Assembly (NCBI RefSeq): GCF_000429025.1
Contig: NZ_AUBB01000021.1
Span: 124,001 to 188,000, forward strand
Source: Actinospineispora spinosispora DSM 44797
GTDB lineage: Bacteria > Actinomycetota > Actinomycetes > Mycobacteriales > Pseudonocardiaceae
DNA: 64,000 nt
Reading direction: 5' to 3'
A model generated the notes under the pieces. That model saw nothing but the letters and a program-made list of their open reading frames with translations. It had not been told where the DNA came from and did not search any database. Below are positions 42,405 to 51,479 of this stretch, one piece after another (within the stretch, counting starts at the first letter, position 1; each line of letters begins with the position of its first letter). A program made the translations under genes and the position numbers.

Positions 42405-43454
42405 TCAGAGCAGCTCCTCACGGTACAGGCCGAGTGCCTTGACGACCGGCTCGTTCGAGTAGGAGAAGAGCACCGCGTCCTCGGTCCGCGAGTCGTTGAG
42501 GTGCCGGTAGCTCGCCCACGACGGCACGGCCAGCACGTCCTTCTCGTGCCAGTGGAACTCCTCGCCGTTCACGACCGTCATCCCCTCACCGCGCACGACG
42601 TGCAGGATGGTGGCGGCGGTGTGCCTGCGGGCGACACCGTGGAAACCGGGAACGAGGCGCTGGACCCGGCAGGCCATGGTGGGCATGACCGGGCCACCGT
42701 TCCACGGGTTGGTGTACTCCAGGGAGATGCCGTCGACCTCACTGCCGGTGGCATGGTCGGCGATCGCCTCGAAGGCACGTGCGGTCTCGGTCCACGGGTA
42801 CTTCCCGATCGGTGAGCTCGGGCCTCGGTCGCCGATCCAGGACGGGTTGAGCCTGCCGTGGATGAACTGCAGTGAGGACAGGTCGTCGGGTACCGAGGCC
42901 TTCTGCGCGGCGTCGGAGTAGAGCTCGAAGAAGGCGGTGTCGAGGGAGTTGACCAGCGGGAAATCCAGGCCGTCGAGCCACATCATCGGGCCTTCGCCCT
43001 CGTGGTAGTGGTCGTGCCACCGCCAGCCGGGGGTGAGCAGCAGGTCGCCGGGGCTCATGTGCACGCGTTCGCCGGACACCGTTGTATACGCGCCGGCCCC
43101 TTCGATGATGTAGCGGAACGCGTTGGAGGAGTGGCGGTGTGCCTGTGCCTGCTCGCCGGGAAGGATGATCTGGATGCCGGCATAGAGTCCGGTCACCGTT
43201 GCCGAGGTGTCCCGCATTCCCGGGTTGAGGAGCATCAGGACGCGGCGCTGGGCCTCCTCGATGGACAGCGAGTCGGCGAAGTGCAGCATGTAGGGCCGTA
43301 GCCGGCGGTAGTCCCAGTGATACGGAATGGCTCGGGCCGGCGGCTCCGAGGGGAACAGGCCGCCGAGGTGGCGCCACAGCGCCCCGACGCCCAACGCGTC
43401 CATCTCGGCGTAGGCGGTGTCCGTGCGGACGTCGGGGTCCGGTGTCGTGGTCAT
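42405..43454 (-). CDS. Gentisate 1,2-dioxygenase
   Basis: This 349-residue bicupin ring-cleaving dioxygenase converts gentisate to maleylpyruvate using Fe(II). The first cupin carries the iron-binding histidines in QAHRHSSNAFRYIIEG and ends DLLLTPGWRWHDHYHEG. The second is seen in RRHTAATILHVVRGEG and PSWASYRHLN. The length is typical. The start at 43454 overlaps the hydroxylase stop as ATGA, which shows translational coupling. GGGAG is placed upstream. Confidence 0.93.
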   Translation of the reverse strand: MTTTPDPDVRTDTAYAEMDALGVGALWRHLGGLFPSEPPARAIPYHWDYRRLRPYMLHFADSLSIEEAQRRVLMLLNPGMRDTSATVTGLYAGIQIILPGEQAQAHRHSSNAFRYIIEGAGAYTTVSGERVHMSPGDLLLTPGWRWHDHYHEGEGPMMWLDGLDFPLVNSLDTAFFELYSDAAQKASVPDDLSSLQFIHGRLNPSWIGDRGPSSPIGKYPWTETARAFEAIADHATGSEVDGISLEYTNPWNGGPVMPTMACRVQRLVPGFHGVARRHTAATILHVVRGEGMTVVNGEEFHWHEKDVLAVPSWASYRHLNDSRTEDAVLFSYSNEPVVKALGLYREELL

Positions 43455-44674
43455 GCGGAGAGCTCCCTCGTGGTGTGTCCGAATGTGCCGGCCGCGTCGA
43501 ACCCGTAGAGCCATTCGACGGCCTGGTAGTCGTCCTCGGCTCGGTCGGCGAGAAGCGCGGCGCGCAGCCGGCCGCCGATCCCGTCGACGTGGAGGACCTC
43601 GCCCCAGTCGCGGGCGGTGCTCTGGACGCGTGCGGTCCTCGGTGCCCGCCGCGCCTCGTACGCCCTGAACGCCGCCGCGATGTCGTCGGGATGTTCGTCG
43701 ACGCTGTCGGCGAGTGCGACCGAGTCCTCGATGGCCTGGCATGCGCCCTGTGCCAGGTACTGCAGCATGGGGTGGGCAGCATCGCCGACCAGCGTGATGG
43801 CGCCCTGGCTCCAGCCGGTCGCGGGCGGGCGATCCAGCAGTGACCATCGACGCGTGGTGTCCATCAGCTGGATGCCGGTGCGGACGTCCGGGCACGCCTG
43901 GTCGAATGCAGCGCGAAGCTGAGCCGTCAGGTCGCCGGCGTGTTCGGTGTAGCGACGGGTGTCGATGGTCGCCACCTGGTTGCACAGCTCGCCGCGTCGT
44001 ACCGGGTACTGGACGAGATGCAGACCAGGGCCCGCCCAGATCACCATGCCGTCCGGCTCGGGGAGACCGCCGTGTCGGGCGAGAACCTCCATCGGGACGG
44101 TGCCTCGGTAGGCGACATAGCCGGAGTCGGTCGGCGCGCCGTCGCCGATCAGTAGCCGCCGGGTGGGGGAGTGCACGCCGTCCGCCGCCACGAGGGCGTA
44201 GGTCGAGTACTCGCTGCCGTCGGCGCACCGGACGACGGCACCGCCGCGCCGGGGGCGGACCTCCAGCACCTCCTTGTCGGGGAGCAGCTCGACGAGCCCG
44301 GTCTCTTCGCAGGCGGTCAGCACGGTTCGGTGCAGGTCGGCTCGGTGGGCGACGAAGTAGCGGTAGCCGAACAGCTCGCGGAATGCGTCGCCGGTCGCGA
44401 GCGAGGTGAGCCGCTCGCCGGTGAGTGCGTCACGCAGGGTCAATCGGGTCGGGAAGAACGCGTGAGTGGTGACCGCGTCGAGGACGCCGAGCCGATCGAG
44501 CACCCGGGAGGCGTTCGGGCCGACCTGCAGCCCCGCGCCGACCTCGCCGAACTCAGGCGCCCGCTCGAGTACCCGCGTCCGGTGGCCGGCGCGAGCGAGG
44601 GCGAGCGCGGCGGCGAGCCCGCCGATCCCACCACCGATGACGAGGAAGGGACTGGTCACGGGCGAGGTGATCAT
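43451..44674 (-). CDS. FAD-dependent monooxygenase, probable 3-hydroxybenzoate 6-hydroxylase
   Basis: This 407-residue class A flavoprotein hydroxylase has an FAD motif GGGIGGLAAALAL near residue 13-25, the DG motif ALVAADGVHSPTRRLLIGD, and the C-terminal GD motif TLVGDAAHPMLQYLAQG. It is directly coupled to gentisate dioxygenase, so it probably makes gentisate from 3-hydroxybenzoate; salicylate 5-hydroxylation normally needs a different enzyme class. NAD(P)H use cannot be told. It is divergent from the fumarylpyruvate-hydrolase-like gene. Confidence 0.9.
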   Translation of the reverse strand: MITSPVTSPFLVIGGGIGGLAAALALARAGHRTRVLERAPEFGEVGAGLQVGPNASRVLDRLGVLDAVTTHAFFPTRLTLRDALTGERLTSLATGDAFRELFGYRYFVAHRADLHRTVLTACEETGLVELLPDKEVLEVRPRRGGAVVRCADGSEYSTYALVAADGVHSPTRRLLIGDGAPTDSGYVAYRGTVPMEVLARHGGLPEPDGMVIWAGPGLHLVQYPVRRGELCNQVATIDTRRYTEHAGDLTAQLRAAFDQACPDVRTGIQLMDTTRRWSLLDRPPATGWSQGAITLVGDAAHPMLQYLAQGACQAIEDSVALADSVDEHPDDIAAAFRAYEARRAPRTARVQSTARDWGEVLHVDGIGGRLRAALLADRAEDDYQAVEWLYGFDAAGTFGHTTRELSA

Positions 44675-44776
44675 CGTCGACCGATCCAGACGAGCGGAAG
44701 TTTAATCAGCATACGGACGAAACTGCCACTCTTGCTTGATGGCTGTCAATAGCGCCTTCTGTAGCGCACAATGACC

Positions 44777-44805
44777 TTGACGCAACATTGAAAGTCACAT
44801 ATTGT
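44777..44805 (+). promoter_or_regulatory. Promoter of the FAH-family gene with flanking repeats
   Basis: TTGACG (44777-44782) and TATTGT (44800-44805) are separated by 17 bp. An ACAATG...CATTG inverted repeat (44768-44790) overlaps the -35 box, and ATATTGT recurs at 44799 and 44820. These are plausible sites for the MarR regulator at 46057. Confidence 0.55.
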
Positions 44806-44849
44806 CCGTGTACTGATGGATATTGTTTCTCGCGGTAAGGCAGGTATGC

Positions 44850-45725
44850 ATGCGACTGGTGACCTACGAAGAGGGTGACGGCGTCGACCGCGTCGGATAC
44901 GTCCTCGGCGATCGGATCGTCGACCTGGGCGCCCTGATCGGCGGCTACGACCGGCCCGATGCGAAGGGGCCGATGCGGCGGTTGCTCGCGCGGTGGGACG
45001 AGGTCCGCGACACGCTTCCCGGTCCGGCCGACGCGCCGGGTGCCGCGCTGGCCGACGTCCGCCTGCGGCCACCGGTGACGGACCCGACGAAGGTGGTCGC
45101 GGCGCCCGTCAACTACCGAGACCACCGCACCGAGATGGAGATGACCGTCGACGTCAGCGACCTCGCGGTGTTCCTCAAGGCACCGTCCTCGGTGATTCCG
45201 CACGGCGGTGTGGTTCGGCTGCCCTATACCGACCGCCGGGTCGACCAGGAGGGTGAGCTGGCCGCGGTCATCGGGCGGCGTGCGTGCAACGTCGCCGAGG
45301 CGGACGCCCTGTCCTACGTCGCCGGGTACACCGGCTGCCTGGACATCACCATGCGCGGCAAGGAGGACCGCTCGACCCGTAAGTCCTTCGACACGTTCAC
45401 CCCGCTCGGACCCTGGTTGGTCACGACCGACGAGGCCGATCCGGCGGACGACATCGACCTCGACTGCACGGTGGCCGGTGAGCATCGGCAGAAGACGAAC
45501 ACCAAGAACCTGATCTGGGGTGTGGCGAAGCTGATCTCGTACATCTCGTCGGTCATGACCCTCGAGGTCGGCGACGTCATCGCCACCGGTACACCGGCCG
45601 GAGTCGGGCCGATCGTGGCGGGTGACGAGATCGCGCTGACCTTGTCGAGTATCGGCACCCTGGCCGTGACGGTCGCTGCCGCGCAGGGTGCGGGACCGTC
45701 GCCGACCGGGACCAGGGGGCGCTGA
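44850..45725 (+). CDS. Fumarylacetoacetate hydrolase family protein (probable fumarylpyruvate hydrolase)
   Basis: This 291-residue FAH-family enzyme has metal and substrate site regions NYRDHRTEMEM, FLKAPSSVIPHGG, DQEGELAAVIGRRACNV, YTGCLDITMRGKED and GDVIATGTPAGVGPI. In the gentisate route it would cleave fumarylpyruvate (or maleylpyruvate directly) to pyruvate plus fumarate or maleate. The ATG at 44850 has AAGG upstream and a clear -35/-10 pair. It is divergent from the hydroxylase/dioxygenase pair. Confidence 0.9.
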   Translation: MRLVTYEEGDGVDRVGYVLGDRIVDLGALIGGYDRPDAKGPMRRLLARWDEVRDTLPGPADAPGAALADVRLRPPVTDPTKVVAAPVNYRDHRTEMEMTVDVSDLAVFLKAPSSVIPHGGVVRLPYTDRRVDQEGELAAVIGRRACNVAEADALSYVAGYTGCLDITMRGKEDRSTRKSFDTFTPLGPWLVTTDEADPADDIDLDCTVAGEHRQKTNTKNLIWGVAKLISYISSVMTLEVGDVIATGTPAGVGPIVAGDEIALTLSSIGTLAVTVAAAQGAGPSPTGTRGR

Positions 45726-45727
45726 CG

Positions 45728-45919
45728 GTGAGCCCCGCCGGCGACCGATCGGCCGGTTACGAGCAGGCCGTCGCCTTCGCTCAGTGGATCGCGGACAAAC
45801 GGGAGATGCGGACTACGGTCTGGGGGCACACGGACCCTGGGGTACCCGGGCTACCGACACGCGCTGGTGTTCGTGCTCTTCGGCGTCCCTCGGTTGATCG
45901 ATACCTGACCGGTTCGTGA
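45728..45919 (+). CDS. Short ORF of unknown nature after the FAH gene
   Basis: A 63-codon frame starts two bases after the FAH stop (GTG). Its first half (SAGYEQAVAFAQWIADKREM) looks like a real amphipathic helix; the second half is arginine/proline-rich and unconvincing. In another phase, sequence shortly after reads GYPGYRHALVFVLFGVPRLI before a stop. It may be a frameshifted or truncated gene at the position where a maleylpyruvate isomerase might be expected. I do not recognise it. Confidence 0.25.
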   Translation: MSPAGDRSAGYEQAVAFAQWIADKREMRTTVWGHTDPGVPGLPTRAGVRALRRPSVDRYLTGS

Positions 45920-46056
45920 CGAGCCTTGCCCAGGCCACGGTGAGCGAGCCGGCGACCGCGACGCGCCTCCGTCGACGGTCCCGCCGGGGGTCCGCTTGTA
46001 CGATCGGCGGACGTCCTCCGGCAGGTGGGCGGCGGCCGACGACGGGAGTGAGGATT

Positions 46057-46533
46057 GTGGCGGCGCCACGGCAGCGGCCCGAGCCCGTCGAGTTCGACCT
46101 CTCGAACATGATCGGCCACCTTCTGCGGACCTGTCAGCAGGTCCACGTGGCCATCTGGGCGGACCACTTCCCGGGTGGCCTCACCTCGCCCCAGTTCGCC
46201 GTGTTGCACGCACTGGCCCACGAGGGCGCGCTCACCCAGGTCGCGCTGCGCTCGAAGATTCGGCTCGACCGGTCGACCACGGCCGACGTGGTCCGCAGGA
46301 TGGTCGCGCGCAGGCTTGCCACCCAGGTCAAGGATCCGCACGATGCGCGCCGGCGCCTGGTGCGTCTGACCGCCGCCGGCCGGGCGCTCTACGCCGAGTC
46401 GACGGTGCGGGCCACGCAGGTCAACGAGTCGATGCTCGCCGGGCTCGAGGAGGAACAGCGCACCAGGCTCGTGACCCTGCTCGGCTCCCTGCTGGAACAT
46501 CACAAGGGTCTGCTGGACTACCGCGAGGACTGA
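46057..46533 (+). CDS. MarR family transcriptional regulator
   Basis: This 158-residue winged-helix regulator shows LTSPQFAVLHALAHEGALTQ, the recognition helix LDRSTTADVVRRMVARRL and the wing VKDPHDARRRLVRLTAAGRA. The GTG at 46057 with GTGAGG upstream is preferred; the frame before it is low-complexity. It belongs to the gentisate cluster and probably senses gentisate or 3-hydroxybenzoate and represses the divergent promoters around 44675-44850. Confidence 0.9.
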   Translation: MAAPRQRPEPVEFDLSNMIGHLLRTCQQVHVAIWADHFPGGLTSPQFAVLHALAHEGALTQVALRSKIRLDRSTTADVVRRMVARRLATQVKDPHDARRRLVRLTAAGRALYAESTVRATQVNESMLAGLEEEQRTRLVTLLGSLLEHHKGLLDYRED

Positions 46534-46652
46534 GGCTCACACCCCGGTCCCGCCGCCTCCAGATCGGTCCCGCGCTTCAGAGTCCGCTCGTCGCCGAGGG
46601 CGTGTTCGCGCTGCCCATGGGAGATCGGTCCTGACCGAACGAAGGAGAACCG

Positions 46653-47777
46653 GTGTCAACTCCCAACCCAGCCGCCACCGCGGACCGCGGCCGCGTCACC
46701 CACGCGGAGCTCCGTCTGGTCGACCTGCCGCTCGGCGCCGCCCGAGGCGGATCGGGCGCGACCCGGCTCCAGCTCGCCGTCGTCACGCTGACCGACACCG
46801 ACGGCGCCACCGGCACCGGCTACACCTACTCGCTCGGGCCTGGCATGGCAGCGGTCGGCGCGTTGCTCGAGGAGCTGCACCTGCCCGCTGTGGTGGGGAC
46901 GCGGCCGGACGAGTGGGACCGCAACTGGTACCGGATGCGGGACGCCACCCACCGGCTCGGAACGGGCGTGCCGTTGCTGGCGACCTCGGCCGTGGACATC
47001 GCGATGTGGGACCTACGTGCCGTGCGCGCCGGGCTGCCGCTGTTCCGGCTCCTCGGGGCGCAGCGCGAGCAGGTCCCGGTGTACGGCAGCGGCAGGGCGA
47101 CACACGTGATGAGCACCGAAGAGCTGGTGGAAGGCTCACGCAGTTATGTCCGGGACGGTTTCCCGGCGGTCAAGCTGCGGGTCGGCGTGCGGACGCCCGC
47201 TGACGACGTGGCGAGGGTGGCGGCGGTCCGCGAGGCGGTCGGCGACGAGATCGGGATCATGGTCGACGCCAACGAACGCCTGGACCTGGCCACCGCTCGA
47301 TGGATGGCGCCCCGGCTCGCCGACCTCGGCATCAGCTGGTTCGAGGAGCCGGTGCCGTCCCGCTACATCGAGGCCCACCGTGTTCTGGCGGGCGGACAGG
47401 CCCCGCCGTTGGCGGTCGGGGAGCACATCCTGGGGCTGGCCGGATTCACCGACTTCACCGACAGCGCCCCGGTGTGGATGCCCGACGTCCCACTCACCGG
47501 CGGCGTCTCGGAGTTCCGCCGCATCGACGCGCTCGCCGAGGCACACGGGGCGAGCGTCACGCCACACTTCCTGCCAGAGCTCCACGTGCACCTCGTGGCG
47601 GCCGGCACCGTCACTACCTGGCTGGAACACTTTCCGCTGCTCGACGACCTGCTCGTCGAGACCTTGACGATCACCGACGGCGTCGCGGCGCCGCCCGACC
47701 GGCCCGGCCACGGGCTGCTGTGGGACGAGGACAGGGTCGCCGCCCACACGGTACGGACAGCCCGGATCGGGACATAG
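46653..47777 (+). CDS. Enolase superfamily enzyme (mandelate racemase/muconate lactonizing type)
   Basis: This 374-residue enzyme has an N-terminal capping domain and a TIM-barrel with the expected residues. VKLRVG (Lys174, Arg176) is the K-x-K/R base, VDANE (Asp205, Asn207) and FEEP (Glu231) are metal ligands, GEH (Glu257) is the third ligand, and a MPDV aspartate (Asp278) with TPHF (His305) forms a D-H dyad. This is the mandelate-racemase subgroup pattern, so an alpha-hydroxy acid or sugar-acid dehydration/racemisation is likely. AAGGAG precedes the GTG start. It follows the MarR gene by 120 bp, and the link to gentisate metabolism is uncertain. Confidence 0.88.
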   Translation: MSTPNPAATADRGRVTHAELRLVDLPLGAARGGSGATRLQLAVVTLTDTDGATGTGYTYSLGPGMAAVGALLEELHLPAVVGTRPDEWDRNWYRMRDATHRLGTGVPLLATSAVDIAMWDLRAVRAGLPLFRLLGAQREQVPVYGSGRATHVMSTEELVEGSRSYVRDGFPAVKLRVGVRTPADDVARVAAVREAVGDEIGIMVDANERLDLATARWMAPRLADLGISWFEEPVPSRYIEAHRVLAGGQAPPLAVGEHILGLAGFTDFTDSAPVWMPDVPLTGGVSEFRRIDALAEAHGASVTPHFLPELHVHLVAAGTVTTWLEHFPLLDDLLVETLTITDGVAAPPDRPGHGLLWDEDRVAAHTVRTARIGT

Positions 47778-47900
47778 TGGCTGACCTCGTGGCCCGATGA
47801 GGAAATCTCAGTTCACGGGCACAGAGGCACTTGATTTGGCTAGGCTGCCCTAAGTGTCATCTCGCGAGGATGGGCCGGGCGAGCTGTTCGGAAGGGTGCG

Positions 47901-49115
47901 GTGGGACTCACACAGGCGTTCGCCATAGCGCTGCGCAGCATGCGAGCCAGCGCCTTGCGCTCCGCGCTCACCACCCTGGGCATCGTGGTCGGCATCGCCG
48001 CCGTCATCGTGCTGTTCGGGTTGGGGCAGGGCGTCCGGACCAACTTCCACGACAACTACAGCCCGCTCACCGAGTCGATCATCGTGTCCAAGACCGCGGC
48101 GGCGACCGGGCCGGTGTCCTCGACCGAAAGCCTGCGCGAGTCGGACCTGGAGGCTCTCCAGTCGAGTGGTTCGCCGGCGATAGCATCCGTGACGCCGTTG
48201 CGTTCCGGGACCGCCGTGGTCAAGTACGGGCAGAAGGCGATCTCGGTGAGCATCGCGGGTGTGAATGGCACCTACCTGGCGATTCGCGGCCGTGTGGTTG
48301 CGGCGGGCCGGATGTTCACCGACGAGGAGGGCCAGGCCAAGGAACGGCTGATCGTTCTCGGGCCAGACGTCGTCACCGACCTGTTCGGCGGTGATACGAA
48401 CGCGGCGCTCGGTTCCGAGGTGCGGGTGGGGAGGCTGCTGTTCCGGGTCGTGGGGGTGCTCGCGCCGGAACATGACAGCCAGGACGTGCTCGGGCTCATT
48501 CCGCTCGACTCGGTGCGTGAGGTCATCGGGGGAGCGGACACGCTCAACGGGATCGGTGTCGAGGCGGCCAGCGTCGATCAGGTCCCTGAGGCGTACTCCG
48601 TGGTCACCGGCATCATGGATCGCCAGCACGGGATCGTGGTCGCGGGAATGCGTGACTACCGCGCCGTCGCGGTGAACACCCAGGTGCTGCAGATCGAGAG
48701 CGTGGTGAACCTGTTGACCTGGTTCACGATGGCGGTCGCGGTGATCGCGTTGTTCGTCGGTGCGCTCGGGGTCGCGAACATCATGTTGATCACGGTGAAG
48801 GAACGGACCTCGGAGATCGGCGTGCGCAAGGCGATCGGCGCCCGGCGCGGCGCGATCATGAGGCAGTTCCTGACCGAGGCGGTTGTGCTGTCGGGCGTCG
48901 GTGGGGTGCTCGGGGTCGGGGCCGGCTTCGCCGCCACGGTTCTCGCCGACCGGCTGCTTCCCCGGTACCTGCCGGAGCTGGGTGCGCCGGAGATCTCGGT
49001 GCCCGCGGCCCTCGTGGCGTTCGCGGTCAGCCTGGGAATCGGACTGGCGGCGGGTGGGTATCCCGCATTCCGGGCCGCGTCACTCAATCCCATCGACGCG
49101 CTGCGGGCCGACTGA
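47901..49115 (+). CDS. MacB-like ABC transporter permease (FtsX family)
   Basis: This 404-residue permease has the MacB layout: one N-terminal helix (ALTTLGIVVGIAAVIVLFGL), a large extracellular domain (about 45-270), then three C-terminal helices. ANIMLITVKERTSEIGVRKAIGARRGAIMRQF is the family signature between helices. The GTG at 47901 has GGAAGGG upstream. It is followed by a paralogous permease, and neither has an ATPase gene nearby. It presumably forms a mechanotransmission-type exporter or lipoprotein-handling complex with a distant ATPase. Confidence 0.88.
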   Translation: MGLTQAFAIALRSMRASALRSALTTLGIVVGIAAVIVLFGLGQGVRTNFHDNYSPLTESIIVSKTAAATGPVSSTESLRESDLEALQSSGSPAIASVTPLRSGTAVVKYGQKAISVSIAGVNGTYLAIRGRVVAAGRMFTDEEGQAKERLIVLGPDVVTDLFGGDTNAALGSEVRVGRLLFRVVGVLAPEHDSQDVLGLIPLDSVREVIGGADTLNGIGVEAASVDQVPEAYSVVTGIMDRQHGIVVAGMRDYRAVAVNTQVLQIESVVNLLTWFTMAVAVIALFVGALGVANIMLITVKERTSEIGVRKAIGARRGAIMRQFLTEAVVLSGVGGVLGVGAGFAATVLADRLLPRYLPELGAPEISVPAALVAFAVSLGIGLAAGGYPAFRAASLNPIDALRAD

Positions 49116-49178
49116 CCCGACATCCCCCAGCTCCGTCAGTGAGCAGGCGGTGAACGTGTCGCCGGCCGTGAATAGTCG

Positions 49179-49207
49179 TTGTCACCCGTTTCGGCCCCGC
49201 TTATTGT
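49179..49207 (+). promoter_or_regulatory. Promoter upstream of the second permease
   Basis: TTGTCA (49179-49184) and TATTGT (49202-49207) are spaced by 17 bp, 34 bp before the ATG at 49242. The second permease therefore probably has its own transcript start despite the short gap to the first. Confidence 0.55.
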
Positions 49208-49241
49208 TCGGTGAGGGGCGGCTAGCAGGTACGGAGGCGGG

Positions 49242-50513
49242 ATGATCGTCCGCGACATAGTCGCCATCGCGATGCGGGCCTTGCGTGCCAACAAGTTGCG
49301 TTCCGGGTTGACCATGCTCGGCCTGGTGATCGGGGTCGCGGCGGTGATCCTGTTGACCTCGTTCGGCCAAGGACTGACGAACTCGGTCAACGCGGCGGTG
49401 GCGCCGATCGCGAACAGCGTCACCGTGGTGCCGAAACTGTCACCGATCCCGGGTGGACCGCCGGCCGAGCCGCTGACCGACTCCGACGTCCAGGCACTGG
49501 CGGCGATCCCGCAGATCGACCAGATGGTGCCGTTCGTGAGCGGGTCCTCCACCGGCGCGGCGGGCCAGGTCAGCCGGGCGGTGACCGCTTCGGTGCCGGG
49601 CGCCCAGTACCTGTCCGCCTCGGTCATGGGAACCACCGCGAACTTCCCGGCCGCCGCGCAGAAATCAGTGTCGGCGGGAACCTTCTTCAGCCAGACGCAG
49701 TCCGACAGCGGGGCGCACGTCGTGGTGCTCGGCCCGCTGATCGCCACCGCGCTCTACGGGCAGAACCCGGATGCACCGTTGGGCAGGCAGCTGCGGATCA
49801 ACCACGCGTTGTTCCAGGTGATCGGCGTGATGGAGTCCTTCGGGGCCAACAACGACAACGTCATCATCATGCCGATGAAAGCCGCCCGGTCCGGCGTGTT
49901 CGGCTTCGGGAAGGGCGGCGACGAGGTCAGCGGCCTCTACATCAAGGCGATCTCGACGCAGGAGGTCAAGAACGTCGAGAACCAGGTGTACGACGTCATG
50001 CGTCGCCAGCACGGGGTACGGGATGCCAGATTCGACGATTTCCAGGTGCAGGACCTCGGGTCGCGGCTGTCCACCTTCACCAACCTGATCAGCCTCATCG
50101 CCGGATTCGTGCCGGCCGTCGCGGCCATATCCCTGCTGGTGGGCGGGATCGGCGTACTCAACATCATGCTGGTCTCGGTCACCGACCGGACCAGGGAAAT
50201 CGGTACCCGCAAGGCGGTGGGTGCCAGCGACGGTGCGATCCTGACCCAGTTCACCCTGGAGGCGACGACACTCGGCGGCTTCGGCGGCCTGATCGGGGTG
50301 TTGTTCGCGATCGGGCTGATCGTGGCCGCCAAGATGGCCATTCCCGCGCTGGGTGGATCGCAAGGTTTCCTGGCCACGTTCAGCCCCGTGCTCAGCGCGC
50401 CGCCGATCCTGGTCGCCTTCACGATCAGCCTGCTGATCGGGCTCGTCGCGGGCGGCTATCCGGCCTGGCGGGCAGCTCGCCTCGAACCCATCGAGGCACT
50501 GCGCTACGAATGA
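49242..50513 (+). CDS. MacB-like ABC transporter permease (second copy)
   Basis: This 423-residue paralogue of the preceding permease has an N-terminal helix (LTMLGLVIGVAAVILLTSFG), an extracellular domain to about 290, and a C-terminal three-helix unit. LNIMLVSVTDRTREIGTRKAVGASDGAILTQF matches the MacB/FtsX motif. Differences in the extracellular domain suggest a heterodimer with the first permease or separate substrates. GGAGGCGGG lies before the ATG. No ATP-binding subunit or MacA-type adaptor is visible within the window. Confidence 0.88.
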   Translation: MIVRDIVAIAMRALRANKLRSGLTMLGLVIGVAAVILLTSFGQGLTNSVNAAVAPIANSVTVVPKLSPIPGGPPAEPLTDSDVQALAAIPQIDQMVPFVSGSSTGAAGQVSRAVTASVPGAQYLSASVMGTTANFPAAAQKSVSAGTFFSQTQSDSGAHVVVLGPLIATALYGQNPDAPLGRQLRINHALFQVIGVMESFGANNDNVIIMPMKAARSGVFGFGKGGDEVSGLYIKAISTQEVKNVENQVYDVMRRQHGVRDARFDDFQVQDLGSRLSTFTNLISLIAGFVPAVAAISLLVGGIGVLNIMLVSVTDRTREIGTRKAVGASDGAILTQFTLEATTLGGFGGLIGVLFAIGLIVAAKMAIPALGGSQGFLATFSPVLSAPPILVAFTISLLIGLVAGGYPAWRAARLEPIEALRYE

Positions 50514-50558
50514 CCTGGGGATCGCCGTGTGAGTGAGAAGAGCAGGAGGCACCACCTG

Positions 50559-51359
50559 ATGACCGACCGACCACACCACTCCGCCACAGATGGGGACATC
50601 GTCAAGGGGGTTCTGGTGACGGGGGCGTCGCGCGGTATCGGTCGGGCCGTGGCCACCGCGTTCGCCACTCGCGGATATCGGGTCGCGGTGCACTACGCCA
50701 GCAGCCGACATGACGCCGAGACGACGCTGCGTGGGCTCGACGGCGACGGCCACGTCGTGGTGGGCGGTGACCTCGCCGATCCCGGTGAGGCACGGCGGAT
50801 CGTCGACGAAGCGGTCGAGGCGTTGGGGCGGGTCGACGTGCTGGTCAACAACGCCGCCCAGGCTCCGACCGAGCAGACCCGTCACCCGGTCGCCGAGGTC
50901 GACTATGACGGCTGGGTCGCGGTGTGGCGCCGCACGGTCGACGTCAACCTCCTCGGCGCCGTGAACGTCACCTGGGCGGTGGCCCGACACCTGATCGAAC
51001 TCGGGAACGGCGGCAGCATCGTCAACGTCGGCTCTCGCGGCGCGTTCCGAGGTGAACCCGAGCACCCCGCCTACGGCGCGAGCAAAGCGGCGCTGCAGGC
51101 CTTCGGCCAGTCGATGGCGCAGGCGCTGGCGCCGCACGGAATCTCGGTGACGTCCGTCGCGCCCGGACTCGTGGCCACCGAACGTCAGGAGGCGGCGCTG
51201 ACCGGCCCCGACGGTGACGCACTGCGCGGGCAGAGCCCGTTCGGTCGCGTCGGCACCCCGAGGGACGTGGCCGCCGCCGTGGTGCACCTCGCGTCGCCGG
51301 ACGCCGTGTGGAGCTCCGGCGCGATCCTGGACGTCAACGGTGCGTCCTATCTGCGATGA
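50559..51359 (+). CDS. SDR family oxidoreductase
   Basis: This 266-residue short-chain dehydrogenase has TGASRGIG near residue 26, NNAAQ in place of NNAG, the catalytic NVGSRG and YGASK (Tyr-x-x-x-Lys), and the typical C-terminal GRVGTPRDVAAAVVHLAS ending GAILDVNGASYLR. It resembles 3-oxoacyl-ACP reductase-type SDRs. AGGAGG lies 9 bases before the ATG at 50559, favouring it over the GTG at 50529. It follows the permease pair by 45 bp; a functional link is not apparent. Confidence 0.9.
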   Translation: MTDRPHHSATDGDIVKGVLVTGASRGIGRAVATAFATRGYRVAVHYASSRHDAETTLRGLDGDGHVVVGGDLADPGEARRIVDEAVEALGRVDVLVNNAAQAPTEQTRHPVAEVDYDGWVAVWRRTVDVNLLGAVNVTWAVARHLIELGNGGSIVNVGSRGAFRGEPEHPAYGASKAALQAFGQSMAQALAPHGISVTSVAPGLVATERQEAALTGPDGDALRGQSPFGRVGTPRDVAAAVVHLASPDAVWSSGAILDVNGASYLR

Positions 51360-51479
51360 GTCCCGTCGCGCCGGCCGAGTCGACAGGGCCGTTGCCGACC
51401 CGGCATCGTCGCGGTGGCAGCGCGGCCGGTCGGTGATGGTCGGCCGGTCAGCAACGGCCGGCGACGCCCTCGGCGGGCA

